From NCBI GenBank assembly GCA_039819785.1, contig JBCBRH010000040.1:1-34758 (forward strand): DNA of 34,758 nucleotides, written 5' to 3'. Within the stretch, counting starts at the first letter, position 1. Every line of letters begins with the position of its first letter. A program made the translations under genes and the position numbers. The notes below the pieces were generated by a model. The model saw only the letters and a list, made by a program, of their open reading frames with translations. It made no database searches and had not been told where the DNA came from. This DNA comes from JBCBRD01 sp039819785. Its GTDB lineage: Bacteria; Pseudomonadota; Alphaproteobacteria; Rhizobiales; Hyphomicrobiaceae. Below, one piece after another: positions 1-8,855 of this stretch.

Positions 1-246
1 AGCCATCGCGGGCGCGGTGTCCGGGACGCGATTACAGGCGCCGGTGCACGGCTCGCGTTCCTGCCGGCGTACTCGCCCGACCTCAATCCAATCGAGCAGG
101 TGTTCTCAAAGATCAAACACTGGATGCGGATCGCCGAGGCCCGCTCGCTCGATGCCATAAGCGAACGCCTCGCACACCTTGTGCCAACGCTGTCACCGCA
201 GGAATGCCGAAACTACATCGACAACTGCGGATACGGTTCCAACTAA
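1..246 (+). CDS. IS630-family transposase, C-terminal fragment (partial at window edge)
   Basis: Frame 1 is open from the first base to a TAA at 244-246 and gives 81 residues. It contains the DDE_3 signature LPAYSPDLNPIEQVFSKIKH, whose Glu in NPIE is the third catalytic acid of IS630-type transposases. The N-terminus and the two catalytic Asp residues lie upstream of the window, so nothing shows whether this copy is intact. It faces inward, toward the copy at the right end. Confidence 0.9.
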   Translation, partial: SHRGRGVRDAITGAGARLAFLPAYSPDLNPIEQVFSKIKHWMRIAEARSLDAISERLAHLVPTLSPQECRNYIDNCGYGSN

Positions 247-261
247 ATCGGAAATGCTCTA
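1..261 (+). mobile_element. IS630-family insertion sequence, 3' end only
   Basis: This is the 3' part of an IS630/Tc1-type element: the transposase C-terminus followed by the short terminal end GAAATGCTC. The end lies in a CTAG (259-262), the usual IS630 target, in which TA is duplicated. The last 118 bases shared with the copy at the other end of the window are identical in inverted orientation. The 5' part lies outside the window, so the element length cannot be judged. Confidence 0.85.
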
Positions 262-617
262 GATGGAGAGACGGGAGGTACATTGGATGTGCAAGTCTTT
301 GGGAACACCCAGATTTTGCGTTGCTTTAGCATGTGTTGTTGAGCTTTGCCACGCTACGATTTTCCATAATATATATTATGCGAACAGAGAGTGAGGTCCT
401 GGGAATGTCCCGTGATCGGGGTTCTGAGCGGAATTTTGCGTCTTGCTTGGCAGGACAATTTGCCGACGCGCCAGACGCCATCAAAAGGCCAAAGCCGACG
501 CGGTGTCTCCTCGGACAAGCTCAATCCGTGAACTCTCGTGGTGCTGCTGGACAATTTTTCGTCCGCCCAATGATGCGCGTGCCACCGAAGGCCTCGTACC
601 TGAGCCTGTGGCATCCA
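262..617. other. Gene-free stretch between IS630 end and membrane-protein gene
   Basis: I see no convincing gene in these 356 bases. Short overlapping frames exist on both strands but have no recognisable domain or good ribosome binding site. The only clear structure is an AT-rich 16-bp perfect palindrome at 365-380. The stretch may hold remnants left by the insertion. Confidence 0.5.
365..380. repeat. AT-rich 16-bp perfect palindrome
   Basis: CATAATATATATTATG reads the same on both strands. It stands out because the surroundings are GC-richer. A TTGCCA lies about 18-20 bases upstream of TATATT-like hexamers, so a promoter or operator is possible, but no gene starts nearby on the + strand. 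Confidence 0.5.
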
Positions 618-1376
618 TCAGAATGGCCGCGCTTTTTCGATGGCTTGGACAACCAGTGTGATGGCGACGGCATAGACAGTGATCACGAAACCCGTGAGCA
701 CATTGACCGAGATGATCAGGCTGACAATTTGCGCTGTCTCGGCTGATAAGAAGCTGTTGAGCAACGTGGCAATCATGCTGTCGACGTACTGCTTGAGATT
801 GAACAGGAGATCGCTGAGGGCATCGATGCCTGGCTGTTGAGGTGTCTCGAACACGATCTGTTTGCCAAGATCATAGAGCGTGGGCACTTTGATATGTCCC
901 AGCGCAGCCAACATTGCTACGCCGCAGGAGTAGACCAAGCCCATCGGGACAGCGAGCCGGAAGAAGCCCCAGCGCTCTGGGCGTGCCCCTAAGCTGAGCG
1001 ACAGCCGTCTGAGAACGCTCACACCGAAGTACGTAGCCACACCGAACACGATTGCGATCAAAAAGGTGCGGTCGGTATCCGTGCCTGAGAATGTGAGGAG
1101 CGCAATCAGACCGGCGGCGATGCCTTTGAGGGCTGAATCAAGAAAGGCCACCAATCTGAGCCCAAAGACGAAGCGCGGCTGTTGTGCATTGAAATAGAAC
1201 GGGAACTCGTGGCGCAGCCGGGCATAGTCTAGATAAAGCCCGATGAGGAAAGCCAGGGCGGCCGTCAGACACGCGAACACGAACGGGTGATGAATGCCGA
1301 GCCAGGCCGCCGCGACAACGCCGGCCAGTTCAAGCGCCATGATCAAGGCGTTGACGATCACACGTAGGACGATCAT
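618..1376 (-). CDS. Integral membrane protein of unknown function
   Basis: The frame is open further upstream, but the start is placed at the ATG at 1376 because GGGGGAAG lies just before it and because the longer frame runs over the mazG start. The product is 252 residues. It has about six hydrophobic segments, roughly residues 4-27, 28-48, 72-95, 103-122, 138-160 and 222-248. Between the last two is a soluble stretch containing a possible amphipathic helix. I recognise no family motif. It is transcribed divergently from mazG, and its 3' end faces the gene-free stretch beside the IS630 copy. A transporter or an envelope protein is possible, but nothing in the sequence decides. Confidence 0.7.
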   Translation of the reverse strand: MIVLRVIVNALIMALELAGVVAAAWLGIHHPFVFACLTAALAFLIGLYLDYARLRHEFPFYFNAQQPRFVFGLRLVAFLDSALKGIAAGLIALLTFSGTDTDRTFLIAIVFGVATYFGVSVLRRLSLSLGARPERWGFFRLAVPMGLVYSCGVAMLAALGHIKVPTLYDLGKQIVFETPQQPGIDALSDLLFNLKQYVDSMIATLLNSFLSAETAQIVSLIISVNVLTGFVITVYAVAITLVVQAIEKARPF

Positions 1377-1451
1377 AGGCTTCCCCCGAACGGTCTTGTT
1401 CCGCGCCCCCGCGCTTATCCCGGCCCCAAACATAAGCGACTTTAGAGCCCT

Positions 1452-2381
1452 GTGACCAATCCTCCAAAACCAAACGGCACCATTCAGCCACTGCTCGACG
1501 TGATGGCGGCCTTGCGAGACCCCGCTACTGGTTGTGCGTGGGACGTAAAGCAGACGTTTGAGAGCATTGTCCCCTACACGCTTGAAGAAGCCTACGAGGT
1601 CGCCGATGCGATCGCGCGCGGGGATGTTATCGACCTGGAAGAAGAGCTGGGCGATCTGCTGTTGCAGGTGGTTTATCATGCGCGAATGGCCGAAGAAGCC
1701 GGAGCGTTTTCGTTCGGCGATGTGGCCGACGGGATCACCAAAAAGATGGTGCGACGGCATCCCCATGTTTTCGGCTCAGACGAAGAACGGCGGCAGGGAG
1801 CCGTCCCTGGAATGTGGGACCGGATCAAGGCTGAAGAAAAGAGAGAAAAGGCGGAGAAGGCTGCGCTCCGGGTAAGAAACAGCGGTGTGCTAGGTGACAC
1901 TGGTGCTGACTGCGGCGGAGGCTCTGATGGTGCCTCCATTTGTGCAGAGGCAGCGTCGGACCAAACTGCACTTCCCTCCCAGCTAGATGATGTGCCTGCC
2001 GCGCTGCCGGCCTTGGTCCGTGCTGTTAAGTTGCAGCAAAAAGCTGCGAAAGTTGGATTTGACTGGCCGGACTTGAAGCCCGTGCTGGCAAAGATGCGTG
2101 AAGAGCTGGACGAACTCGAAGCCGAACTGACGGCGCAAGATGTTGATGCGGCCAAAGTCAGCGATGAGTTTGGCGACCTGCTGTTTGTGATGGCGAACGT
2201 CGCACGGCATCTTAAGCTGGATCCAGAAAATGCGTTGCGGTCGACGAATGCGAAGTTTACGCGCCGGTTCCAGATGATGGAGCGTTGGCTGGCGGCGGAG
2301 GGGCGTCAGGCGGCTGAGTGCAGTCTCAGCGAACTTGATGCGTTGTGGGACCGGGCGAAAAGGGCAGAACACAAGGGCTGA
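1452..2381 (+). CDS. mazG: Nucleoside triphosphate pyrophosphohydrolase MazG
   Basis: MazG hydrolyses NTPs and dNTPs to the monophosphate and pyrophosphate, and is thought to clean the nucleotide pool and lower ppGpp in stress. Two all-alpha MazG repeats are visible. The first has EEAYEVADAI and EELGDLLLQVVYHA (about residues 44-75); the second has EELDELEAEL and DEFGDLLFVMANVARHL (about 217-258). These Glu/Asp residues bind Mg2+. At 309 residues it is longer than E. coli MazG (263) because a Gly/Ala/Ser-rich linker of about 45 residues (about 138-185) separates the repeats. The start is a GTG with a weak ribosome binding site; an in-frame ATG at 1503 would cut the N-terminus. It is convergent with hflX, whereas in many relatives I recall it following hflX on the same strand. 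Confidence 0.93.
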   Translation: MTNPPKPNGTIQPLLDVMAALRDPATGCAWDVKQTFESIVPYTLEEAYEVADAIARGDVIDLEEELGDLLLQVVYHARMAEEAGAFSFGDVADGITKKMVRRHPHVFGSDEERRQGAVPGMWDRIKAEEKREKAEKAALRVRNSGVLGDTGADCGGGSDGASICAEAASDQTALPSQLDDVPAALPALVRAVKLQQKAAKVGFDWPDLKPVLAKMREELDELEAELTAQDVDAAKVSDEFGDLLFVMANVARHLKLDPENALRSTNAKFTRRFQMMERWLAAEGRQAAECSLSELDALWDRAKRAEHKG

Positions 2382-2472
2382 CTTTTGCCATGCGACGACG
2401 CGTGAGCCTTTTTGCCTGCTGAGCATGTTGGTTCCCGCTGCCGCCTCGCATCGTCCAACATCGCCAGGTGCC

Positions 2473-4023
2473 CTACGCTGCCGGGCGAGCGTCACTCAGC
2501 GTCACATTGAATTGAGACTCAAGTCGACCGCGCGTATCGGACGCCATGCGCACTTGAAACCGGCTGTCGCCCGTCTCAAGCTCTTCACGGTCAATGATGT
2601 CGGCGTGCTCATGGAGCCAATGCCACAGCTTTCCATCGCCCGCCGGCACCGTCACGTAGGCGTAGACATCTGAGCGTCCAAGCCGGGCATCGATGCGATC
2701 CAACAGTGCAGGAATTCCCTCTCCTGTCGTGGCTGACAAGATTGCGGGTGCGGCGTTGCCCTCCAGCTTTGAGGCAGCAAGGCTGCGTTCGTTGCGTCTT
2801 GCTTCATCCAGCAAGTCGATCTTGTTCCAGGCTTCGATGATGAGCTCTGAACCCGCCGATGTGTCGACGTCGAGTTCCTCCAGGATTGATATGACGTCGG
2901 CTGCCTGCGCGTCGGTTTCGTCGTGCGCAATATCGCGGACGTGGAGGATCAGATCGGCTTCGATGACCTCTTCGAGGGTCGCCTTGAAGGCAGCAACCAA
3001 TGTCGTTGGGAGTTCTGAAATAAATCCGACTGTGTCAGACAGAATGATTTTCCGGCCGCTTGGCAGACGCACTTCACGCATGGTCGGATCAAGGGTTGCA
3101 AACACCTGGTCCTCGGCATGGACGTCTGCCCCGGTGAGCGCATTGAAGAGCGTCGACTTACCTGCGTTCGTATAGCCGACGAGCGCGACGATCGGATACG
3201 GCACCTTACGTCTACCCGCACGGTGGAGTTCACGGGTCTGAATGACCTGTTGCAGCTCCTTCCTGATGGCATCGATACGCGATTGCAGCATGCGCCGGTC
3301 AAGCTCGATCTGTGCTTCACCTGGGCCGCCGAGGAAACCGCCACCGCCGCGCTGTCTTTCCAAGTGGGTCCATGCACGCACCAGGCGTCCGTTCTGATAG
3401 CTCAGGTGGGCGAGTTCGACTTGTAGACGCCCCTCGCGGGTACGTGCTCTGGCGCCAAAGATCTCCAGGATCAGGCCGGTCCTATCCATCACCTTGGCCT
3501 GCCAGGCTTTTTCAAGGTTGCGTTGTTGAACAGGCGTGACGGCGTGATCAATTATGACGAGTTCTATGTCCAGGTCCTGGACCATATCGGCAAGTTGGTC
3601 TTGCTTGCCGGAACCGAAAAGTGTGCCAGCTTTCGGGTTCGGGATTGGGACGATGAGCGCTGAGACAACATCCAGCCCGATGGCTTCGGCGAGGCCGACG
3701 GCTTCTTCGAGTTTAGCTCCAGAATTGTGCGCGACAGCGGTGGTTCGCCGGCCTCTGGCCATTGGCGCTGTCGACGCTTCCGTCTGGGCCCGCGACAGGA
3801 CTGGAACAAGGACAAGCGCCTTTGCACCGGCCTTTGTGGCGGTTTCATCTCCGCGCGCAGTGAGCGATTGCGTGCTGACCGCGCGCTGGACGTGATCGCG
3901 TTTGGCTTCTTCTTGAGGTGGCCGACCGGTGGCATCCAAAGATTTGGTTTTGGCTTGTGCTTTTTGCCGACCGGATGATTTAAGGCCATCTGGCTGATCG
4001 TCGACACGTTTATCTATGGTCAT
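2473..4023 (-). CDS. hflX: GTPase HflX
   Basis: HflX is a ribosome-associated GTPase that splits stalled 70S ribosomes under stress. The N-terminal HflX domain, with its Gly-rich linker RQRGGGGFLGGPGE, precedes the G domain, which has G1 GYTNAGKS, G3 DTVG and G4 NKID. The C-terminus has the usual small beta domain. About 65 Lys/Thr/Ala-rich residues precede the conserved part, making the protein (516 residues from this ATG) longer than most. The start is uncertain: the ATG at 4023 has a close AGGA, while a GTG at 4092 would add 23 residues and leave only 26 bases to the hfq stop. It is the last gene of the dusB-ntr-hfq series, right behind hfq, as in many proteobacteria. Confidence 0.93.
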   Translation of the reverse strand: MTIDKRVDDQPDGLKSSGRQKAQAKTKSLDATGRPPQEEAKRDHVQRAVSTQSLTARGDETATKAGAKALVLVPVLSRAQTEASTAPMARGRRTTAVAHNSGAKLEEAVGLAEAIGLDVVSALIVPIPNPKAGTLFGSGKQDQLADMVQDLDIELVIIDHAVTPVQQRNLEKAWQAKVMDRTGLILEIFGARARTREGRLQVELAHLSYQNGRLVRAWTHLERQRGGGGFLGGPGEAQIELDRRMLQSRIDAIRKELQQVIQTRELHRAGRRKVPYPIVALVGYTNAGKSTLFNALTGADVHAEDQVFATLDPTMREVRLPSGRKIILSDTVGFISELPTTLVAAFKATLEEVIEADLILHVRDIAHDETDAQAADVISILEELDVDTSAGSELIIEAWNKIDLLDEARRNERSLAASKLEGNAAPAILSATTGEGIPALLDRIDARLGRSDVYAYVTVPAGDGKLWHWLHEHADIIDREELETGDSRFQVRMASDTRGRLESQFNVTLSDARPAA

Positions 4024-4118
4024 GGGTCCTGGGTAAGGGCAGCCAAAAAAACGGAGACTGCCGTGGGAGGCGGACGTCAACGCGACGTCCACCTACGTCC
4101 CAATGCCTTATGATTCCA

Positions 4119-4373
4119 TCAGGTGTTGGTGTCGTCGTTTTGATCCGTATCCATCAGATGCACAGGCTGGCCTGGCATGATGGTGGAGATTGCGTGTTTA
4201 TAGACCAGCTGTGAGTGGCCGTCACGGCGCAACAGAACGCAGAAGTTATCGAACCAGGTGACGATTCCCTGGAGCTTCACCCCGTTGATGAGGAAAATGG
4301 TCAGCGGGGTCTTTTCTTTGCGGACGTAGTTGAGAAAACGATCTTGAAGGCTCGGTGTTTTTTCGTTTGGCAT
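4119..4373 (-). CDS. hfq: RNA chaperone Hfq
   Basis: Hfq is a hexameric Sm-like protein that pairs small RNAs with mRNAs. The 84-residue product has the Sm1 part with FDNFCVLLRRDG and the Sm2 hallmark YKHAIST, plus the short acidic C-terminus typical of alphaproteobacteria. The start at 4373 is chosen over an upstream in-frame ATG because AAGAGG sits at good distance before it and because the conserved family start MPNEK follows. Sequence LQDRFLNYVRKEKTP matches the RNA-binding N-terminal helix. Confidence 0.97.
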   Translation of the reverse strand: MPNEKTPSLQDRFLNYVRKEKTPLTIFLINGVKLQGIVTWFDNFCVLLRRDGHSQLVYKHAISTIMPGQPVHLMDTDQNDDTNT

Positions 4374-4650
4374 TTTTCGCCTCTTATTGGGTCTTTTTTT
4401 GCCCATGTTAGTTGGCCGTCAGGGACGGCGTGGTGATTGGCTGTTTGTGGGACAGCATCGTCTCTTGTTAGCCGCCAGATTGCGGTCTTTACCCGGAAGC
4501 CGTTGGTTTACATCCACGGCCACGGTGCGTGACGTGAACCTCGCCGTGTAAAAACGATGCTGAGGAGAAGTTAGATCGCAGACCGTGTTGCAGCGCACCA
4601 CACACTATCGCGTTGAGCAGATGATCGCCATTGGACGTATGCCCGAGCGA
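4374..4650 (-). other. Intergenic leader between dat and hfq
   Basis: These 277 bases separate the dat stop from the hfq start. No gene, terminator or named regulatory motif could be made out. The length would allow a separate hfq promoter inside the operon, which is inference. Confidence 0.4.
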
Positions 4651-5625
4651 TCAGGACTTGCCACCTGTAACTGGCGCAAAAAACATCGGTGCTCTGCTGG
4701 TTCTTGCAGCAATCTCGTGAAACATTGCCTTGAGTTTCAGCGTCACGGGACCAGGTGTGCCTGTCCCGATACGGTGCCCGTCGATCTGGACGACAGGGGT
4801 GATTGTGCTGCTCGCGGCGGTGTTGAAGGCTTCCGAGGCTGCTTTCGCTTCCGCAATCGTGAACGCTTGCTGCGCGAATGGCAGTCCGAGATCGGCGATG
4901 ACGTCGACCATGGTCGAGCGCGTGACGCCGGGCAGGAGTTTTTGCGACAGCGTGCGGGTTCTCAACGTCCCTGAAGCGTCCACAATCCAGGAGGTCGACG
5001 ACCCGCCCTCAATGATCGTTTCGTCCTCGTCAACGAACCAGACTTCCTTTGCGCCATGCCTGTGAAGCGCCTCTGTCTTTTCCAGACTGGCGGGCAGAAG
5101 CATGACGGTTTTGATATCGCAGCGCGCCCAGCGCGGATCAGGCCGGGTGATTACGGCAATACCCGGCAGTATACTGGGGGGGGTGTTGGGCGGCGTCACT
5201 GCCTGCGTCTGCGTTTCGGACGGGGCGTGTGATTTTTCGGCCAGTGGTGAGGGGCGTGATGGTACAAGTGGACGCGCCAGGATGACCAGCGAGGGTGCTG
5301 CATCGATGTTTGAAATAACAAAGTCGCGCCGGGCGTGTCCGCGACTGACCTGCAAATAGACAATGCCATTCCTGACACGGTTCAAGCGAACCACCTTCGC
5401 AATCACGATGGATAACGCCGCGGCGCCCATTGGCTCAGCGATGCCAAGTTGCTTCAGCGACCAGCGCAGGCGCTGATCATGACGGTCTTGATCAACAAGG
5501 GCACTGTCACGGATTTCAATAACCTCGTAGACGGCATCTGCGAATTGGAAGCCCCGATCCTCAACGTGGATGTGTGCATCGCCGTAACGCTGGTAGCGGC
5601 CATTCACATACACGAAACGGCTCAT
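4651..5625 (-). CDS. dat: D-amino acid transaminase (class IV aminotransferase)
   Basis: This is a PLP enzyme of fold type IV that interconverts D-amino acids and 2-oxo acids, supplying D-Ala/D-Glu type products for the cell wall. The catalytic Lys is in CDIKTVMLLP, and EGGSST holds the phosphate-binding loop. The N-terminus MSRFVYVNGRY and VEDRGFQFADAVYEVIE are typical. AAGGAGA stands just before the ATG. At 324 residues it exceeds the usual 280-290 because of a Pro/Ser/Thr-rich insert of about 25-35 residues (about 120-153), placed before the strand that leads to the catalytic Lys. This insert is encoded partly by a run of eight G on the + strand (5176-5183). A branched-chain aminotransferase is less likely given the trkA-dat-hfq context. 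Confidence 0.88.
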   Translation of the reverse strand: MSRFVYVNGRYQRYGDAHIHVEDRGFQFADAVYEVIEIRDSALVDQDRHDQRLRWSLKQLGIAEPMGAAALSIVIAKVVRLNRVRNGIVYLQVSRGHARRDFVISNIDAAPSLVILARPLVPSRPSPLAEKSHAPSETQTQAVTPPNTPPSILPGIAVITRPDPRWARCDIKTVMLLPASLEKTEALHRHGAKEVWFVDEDETIIEGGSSTSWIVDASGTLRTRTLSQKLLPGVTRSTMVDVIADLGLPFAQQAFTIAEAKAASEAFNTAASSTITPVVQIDGHRIGTGTPGPVTLKLKAMFHEIAARTSRAPMFFAPVTGGKS

Positions 5626-5685
5626 TGGCGTTCTCCTTGATCAGGCAAATCGATTGCTCAATCTGATCTTCAAGCACTGCCTGTG

Positions 5686-7065
5686 TCATCCAAAAAAGTC
5701 CGGGCTGACCCTGAAGATCTGCTCCAATTCCCGGACGTAATCCGTGCGCGCAAAAACCACCGCGCGGTCGCGAACCTGGATCTCGGTATCGCCGTTGGGT
5801 GTCAGGATTTCACCGTCGCGCAGGATCGCACCAAACCGAATGCCGTCTGCAAACTTCAGAGTGCGCAAAGGCTTTGACAGGATTGCCGCCGTCTCCAGAG
5901 CTTCCAGTTCGATCACTTCCCCGACGCCGTTGAGAACGGAATGGACACCGCGCACCCGGCCCCGGCGGACGTGTTGAAGGATGCGGCTGACGGTGATCGC
6001 GCGGGGATTGATCTGCGCATCGATATCGAGCGAGCGAACCATTCCGGCATAGTTGGGACTGTTGATCAGGCACAGGCTTGATGGACAGCCAAGCTGCTTG
6101 GCCAGAGCCGATGTGAGCAGGTTGACCTGGTCATCGTTTGTGACCGCCACAAGCGTTTCAGCGGCTGTGATATCAGCTTCGCGAAGAACATCTTCGTTCA
6201 AGGCTGATCCATGCAGGACGATGGTGCGGCCAAGGAGTTCAGCGACCTCTTCGGCGCGCTTCTTCTTATTCTCGATCATCTTGATGCGAACGCTGGGTTC
6301 GCGCTCTTCAAGCGTCCGGGCAAGATACAGCCCGATGTTGCCGCCGCCTGCGATCACAATGCGTCGAGCCTTGACTTCTTCGTGCCCAAAGATTTGCAAG
6401 GTGCGAGTGACCTGCTCGGTCGGTGTGATGACATAGACGTCGTCGCCGTCCTGCAGCCGGTCATCGGCGTGCAAAATCTGCAGCTTGCCTTTGCGGATCA
6501 CTGAAACGGCGATGGCTGGGAGGTCTGGGAACAACTCCGTCAGTTGCCGGATGGGCGTATCCAGAACCGGGCAATCGGGTCCGCAGTTGATCCCCAACAA
6601 GGTGATGCGCCCATCGGCGAAGGGTACAGCATCGAAAGCACCGGGCAGTTGCAGCCGGCGCAAGATCATGTTGCCGACTTCGATCTCAGGAGAGATGACG
6701 TAGTCGATGGCCATGTTTTCGCGGTGGAAGAGTTTGGCCCATTCGGCTGCCAGGTAACTCTGGGCGCGGATGCGGGCAATCTTTGTTGGCACATTGAAAA
6801 GCGTGTGAGCGACCTGACATGCGACCATGTTGACTTCATCGTGGAGCGTGACAGCGATGAGCATGTCGGCTTCGGACAAACCGGCCTGCGCCAAGACATC
6901 TGGGTGGGCTGCATTACCTTCGACCGCGCGGACTTCCAAAACGTCGTTGGCGCGTTGCACCAGCGCGGGGCTCGCGTCGATGATGGATACGTCGTTGCCT
7001 TCGGCCGACAAGCGTTCGGCAATGCCGGTTCCAACCTGACCGGCGCCGCAAATGATCACCTTCAT
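5686..7065 (-). CDS. trkA: Trk potassium uptake system regulatory subunit TrkA
   Basis: TrkA is the cytosolic NAD(H)-binding subunit that gates the TrkH/TrkG potassium channel. The 459-residue protein shows two RCK (KTN) halves. The first begins with a Rossmann motif ICGAGQVGTGIAERL, the second with IAGGGNIGLYLARTL near residue 240. Each half is followed by a TrkA-C domain. Length matches the family. It lies downstream of ntrX in the usual alphaproteobacterial order. No trkH is in the window. Confidence 0.96.
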   Translation of the reverse strand: MKVIICGAGQVGTGIAERLSAEGNDVSIIDASPALVQRANDVLEVRAVEGNAAHPDVLAQAGLSEADMLIAVTLHDEVNMVACQVAHTLFNVPTKIARIRAQSYLAAEWAKLFHRENMAIDYVISPEIEVGNMILRRLQLPGAFDAVPFADGRITLLGINCGPDCPVLDTPIRQLTELFPDLPAIAVSVIRKGKLQILHADDRLQDGDDVYVITPTEQVTRTLQIFGHEEVKARRIVIAGGGNIGLYLARTLEEREPSVRIKMIENKKKRAEEVAELLGRTIVLHGSALNEDVLREADITAAETLVAVTNDDQVNLLTSALAKQLGCPSSLCLINSPNYAGMVRSLDIDAQINPRAITVSRILQHVRRGRVRGVHSVLNGVGEVIELEALETAAILSKPLRTLKFADGIRFGAILRDGEILTPNGDTEIQVRDRAVVFARTDYVRELEQIFRVSPDFFG

Positions 7066-7342
7066 GGATGGCCCTTATGCGCCGGCCTCGAAGCCGCAGT
7101 CCGGTTGTCTTGCACCGGTCGTTGCAGATCCTGTGATAAAGGCCGTCTCGCTCCCTTTTGTCTTTATCCGCACCTGAAAATGAGCCTGCGCTGTTGCTCA
7201 GCAGTGTCAAAGGACCCCAGACGCGGCAGGTTGAAAGCAGCCCGAGCTGCCTGCTCAGGCAGACAATACTTCGAATTCGCACCCAACAGGTTAACTGGCC
7301 TATCGGTCAGGTTGCATCAGCGGATCGCAAGGCACCATCTCA
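7066..7342 (-). other. Intergenic region between ntrX and trkA
   Basis: These 277 bases hold no gene. They include the inverted repeat CTGCCTG-CT-CAGGCAG at 7247-7262. It is not followed by a T run on either strand, so it is not a clear terminator. It may be an RNA hairpin at the end of the ntrYX message or an operator for trkA. Confidence 0.4.
7247..7262. repeat. Short inverted repeat in ntrX-trkA spacer
   Basis: Seven-base arms CTGCCTG and CAGGCAG are separated by two bases. The pairing is perfect. The role is unknown. Confidence 0.45.
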
Positions 7343-8785
7343 TCAGGCTTGACGGGCTTCCCCATTACCATTTGCCGACGTACCCGAAGGGTTGCTCGTG
7401 CCACCGCTGGCGCGATGTTCCGATGAAACACCCAGCGCCCGCAGTTTTCTGTGCAGCGCGGAGCGCTCCATGCCGACGAACTCAGCCGTCCGCGAGATGT
7501 TCCCGCCAAACCGGTTGATCTGGGCCAAGAGATATTCACGCTCAAAGATTTCGCGCGCCTCCCGCAGCGGCAGGGACATCAGATGTTCTGCGCCGCCGTT
7601 GACGGGGAGTGGTACGTTGGAGCCGATTTCTTCGGGCAACATGTCAGCTGTGATGATGGTGCCAGCATCACCCCCTGCTAAGATCATCAGGCGTTCGATG
7701 TTGTTGCGCAGTTCACGAACGTTTCCTGGCCAATCGTGGGCCTGTAGGACGGCGACGGCGTCCTCGCCGATCGTTCGCGGGGACAGACCTGACGCGTTGG
7801 ACAACTGACCGATGAAGAACTCGATGAGGTCTGGAATATCATCGCGCCGCTCTGCGAGGCTCGGGACCCGTAAAGGCACCACGTTCAAGCGGTGGTAGAG
7901 GTCTTCGCGGAAGCGTCCTTCAGCCATGTCGCGCTCCAGTTCGCGACTGGTGGATGAAACGATGCGGACGTCGACCTTTACCTTCTGGACGCCTTCGACC
8001 CGCGTGAACTCCTGCGCCACCAGCACGCGCAAAATCTTGCCCTGGGTTTCCAGGGGCATGTCGGCGACTTCATCAATGTAAAGCGTGCCGCTGTGGGCTT
8101 CTTCCAGTGCGCCGACCTTGCGCGCCCCGCCTGCCCGGTCTTCGGTGCCAAACAGTTCTTCTTCGACGCGGTCGGGTGCCATCGCTGCTGCCCCAAGGAC
8201 AACGAACGGGCCGTCGGCACGCTGTGATTTCGTGTGGAGCACGCGCGCGGCCAGTTCCTTACCGGTGCCCGATGCGCCCCGGATCAGAATGCGGCTGTTG
8301 GTTGGGGCAACGCGCTCGATCTGGCCACGAAGCTGGTTGATGGCAACCGACTTGCCGATCATGTCAGCCGAAACGGTGGAGCGTTCGCGAAGCTCACGGT
8401 TTTCGCGGCGCAGCTGGGAGGCTTCGAGTGCGCGCAATGTGACCAGGATCAACCGGTCGGCGTTGAACGGCTTTTCGATATAGTCGTATGCGCCGCGTTT
8501 GATCGCCGTGACGGCCGTTTCAATATTGCCGTGACCGGAGATGATGACAACTGGCAGTTCCGGGTACGCGCGTTTGATGACGGTCAGCACTTCCAGTCCG
8601 TCCAACCGGCTGCCCTGGAGCCAGATATCAAGGATGACAAGATGCGGGCGGCGTTCTTCAATCGATTGGAGCGCTTCGTCGCTGTCGCGTGCCAGCCGCG
8701 TTGCGTGGCCCTCGTCTTCCAGGATGCCCGCGACCAAGTCGCGAATGTCGGCCTCGTCATCAACGATCAGAATATCTGCTGCCAT
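7343..8785 (-). CDS. ntrX: Nitrogen-related response regulator NtrX
   Basis: NtrX is the response regulator partner of NtrY, linked to nitrogen use, redox and cell-cycle control in alphaproteobacteria. The 480-residue protein has a receiver domain (phospho-Asp 53 in LVILDIWLQ), an AAA+ domain with Walker A GASGTGKE, and a C-terminal Fis-type helix-turn-helix (ISRTAEFVGMERSALHRKLRAL). The GAFTGA loop needed to contact sigma-54 is absent: where NtrC has EKGAFTGAQ this protein has EDRAGGARKV. That agrees with alphaproteobacterial NtrX proteins that do not work as sigma-54 activators. The start is the ATG at 8785, with GGGAG upstream and a receiver domain beginning at once; the longer open frame overlaps ntrY and is rejected. 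Confidence 0.95.
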   Translation of the reverse strand: MAADILIVDDEADIRDLVAGILEDEGHATRLARDSDEALQSIEERRPHLVILDIWLQGSRLDGLEVLTVIKRAYPELPVVIISGHGNIETAVTAIKRGAYDYIEKPFNADRLILVTLRALEASQLRRENRELRERSTVSADMIGKSVAINQLRGQIERVAPTNSRILIRGASGTGKELAARVLHTKSQRADGPFVVLGAAAMAPDRVEEELFGTEDRAGGARKVGALEEAHSGTLYIDEVADMPLETQGKILRVLVAQEFTRVEGVQKVKVDVRIVSSTSRELERDMAEGRFREDLYHRLNVVPLRVPSLAERRDDIPDLIEFFIGQLSNASGLSPRTIGEDAVAVLQAHDWPGNVRELRNNIERLMILAGGDAGTIITADMLPEEIGSNVPLPVNGGAEHLMSLPLREAREIFEREYLLAQINRFGGNISRTAEFVGMERSALHRKLRALGVSSEHRASGGTSNPSGTSANGNGEARQA

Positions 8786-8855
8786 GTTGTGAGCTCCCTG
8801 GATTGTCTCTGGCTTCCGGTCGATGCCGAAGCCTATAAATACGAAATGCTTTGAA

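Noticed and set aside
354..746. Overlapping open frames on both strands after the IS630 end
   Set aside because: No recognisable domain, poor ribosome sites, and they overlap one another; one also runs into the real membrane-protein gene.
1377..1766. N-terminal extension of the membrane-protein frame across mazG
   Set aside because: It lies antisense to the mazG start and has no membrane features; the ATG at 1376 has a good ribosome site.
2425..2461. ATGTTGG...CCAACAT inverted repeat between mazG and hflX as a bidirectional terminator
   Set aside because: Arms of only seven bases with a 23-base loop and no T run.
6544..7518. Long + strand frame of 324 codons over trkA
   Set aside because: It is a shadow of trkA and the spacer behind it, with no family likeness.
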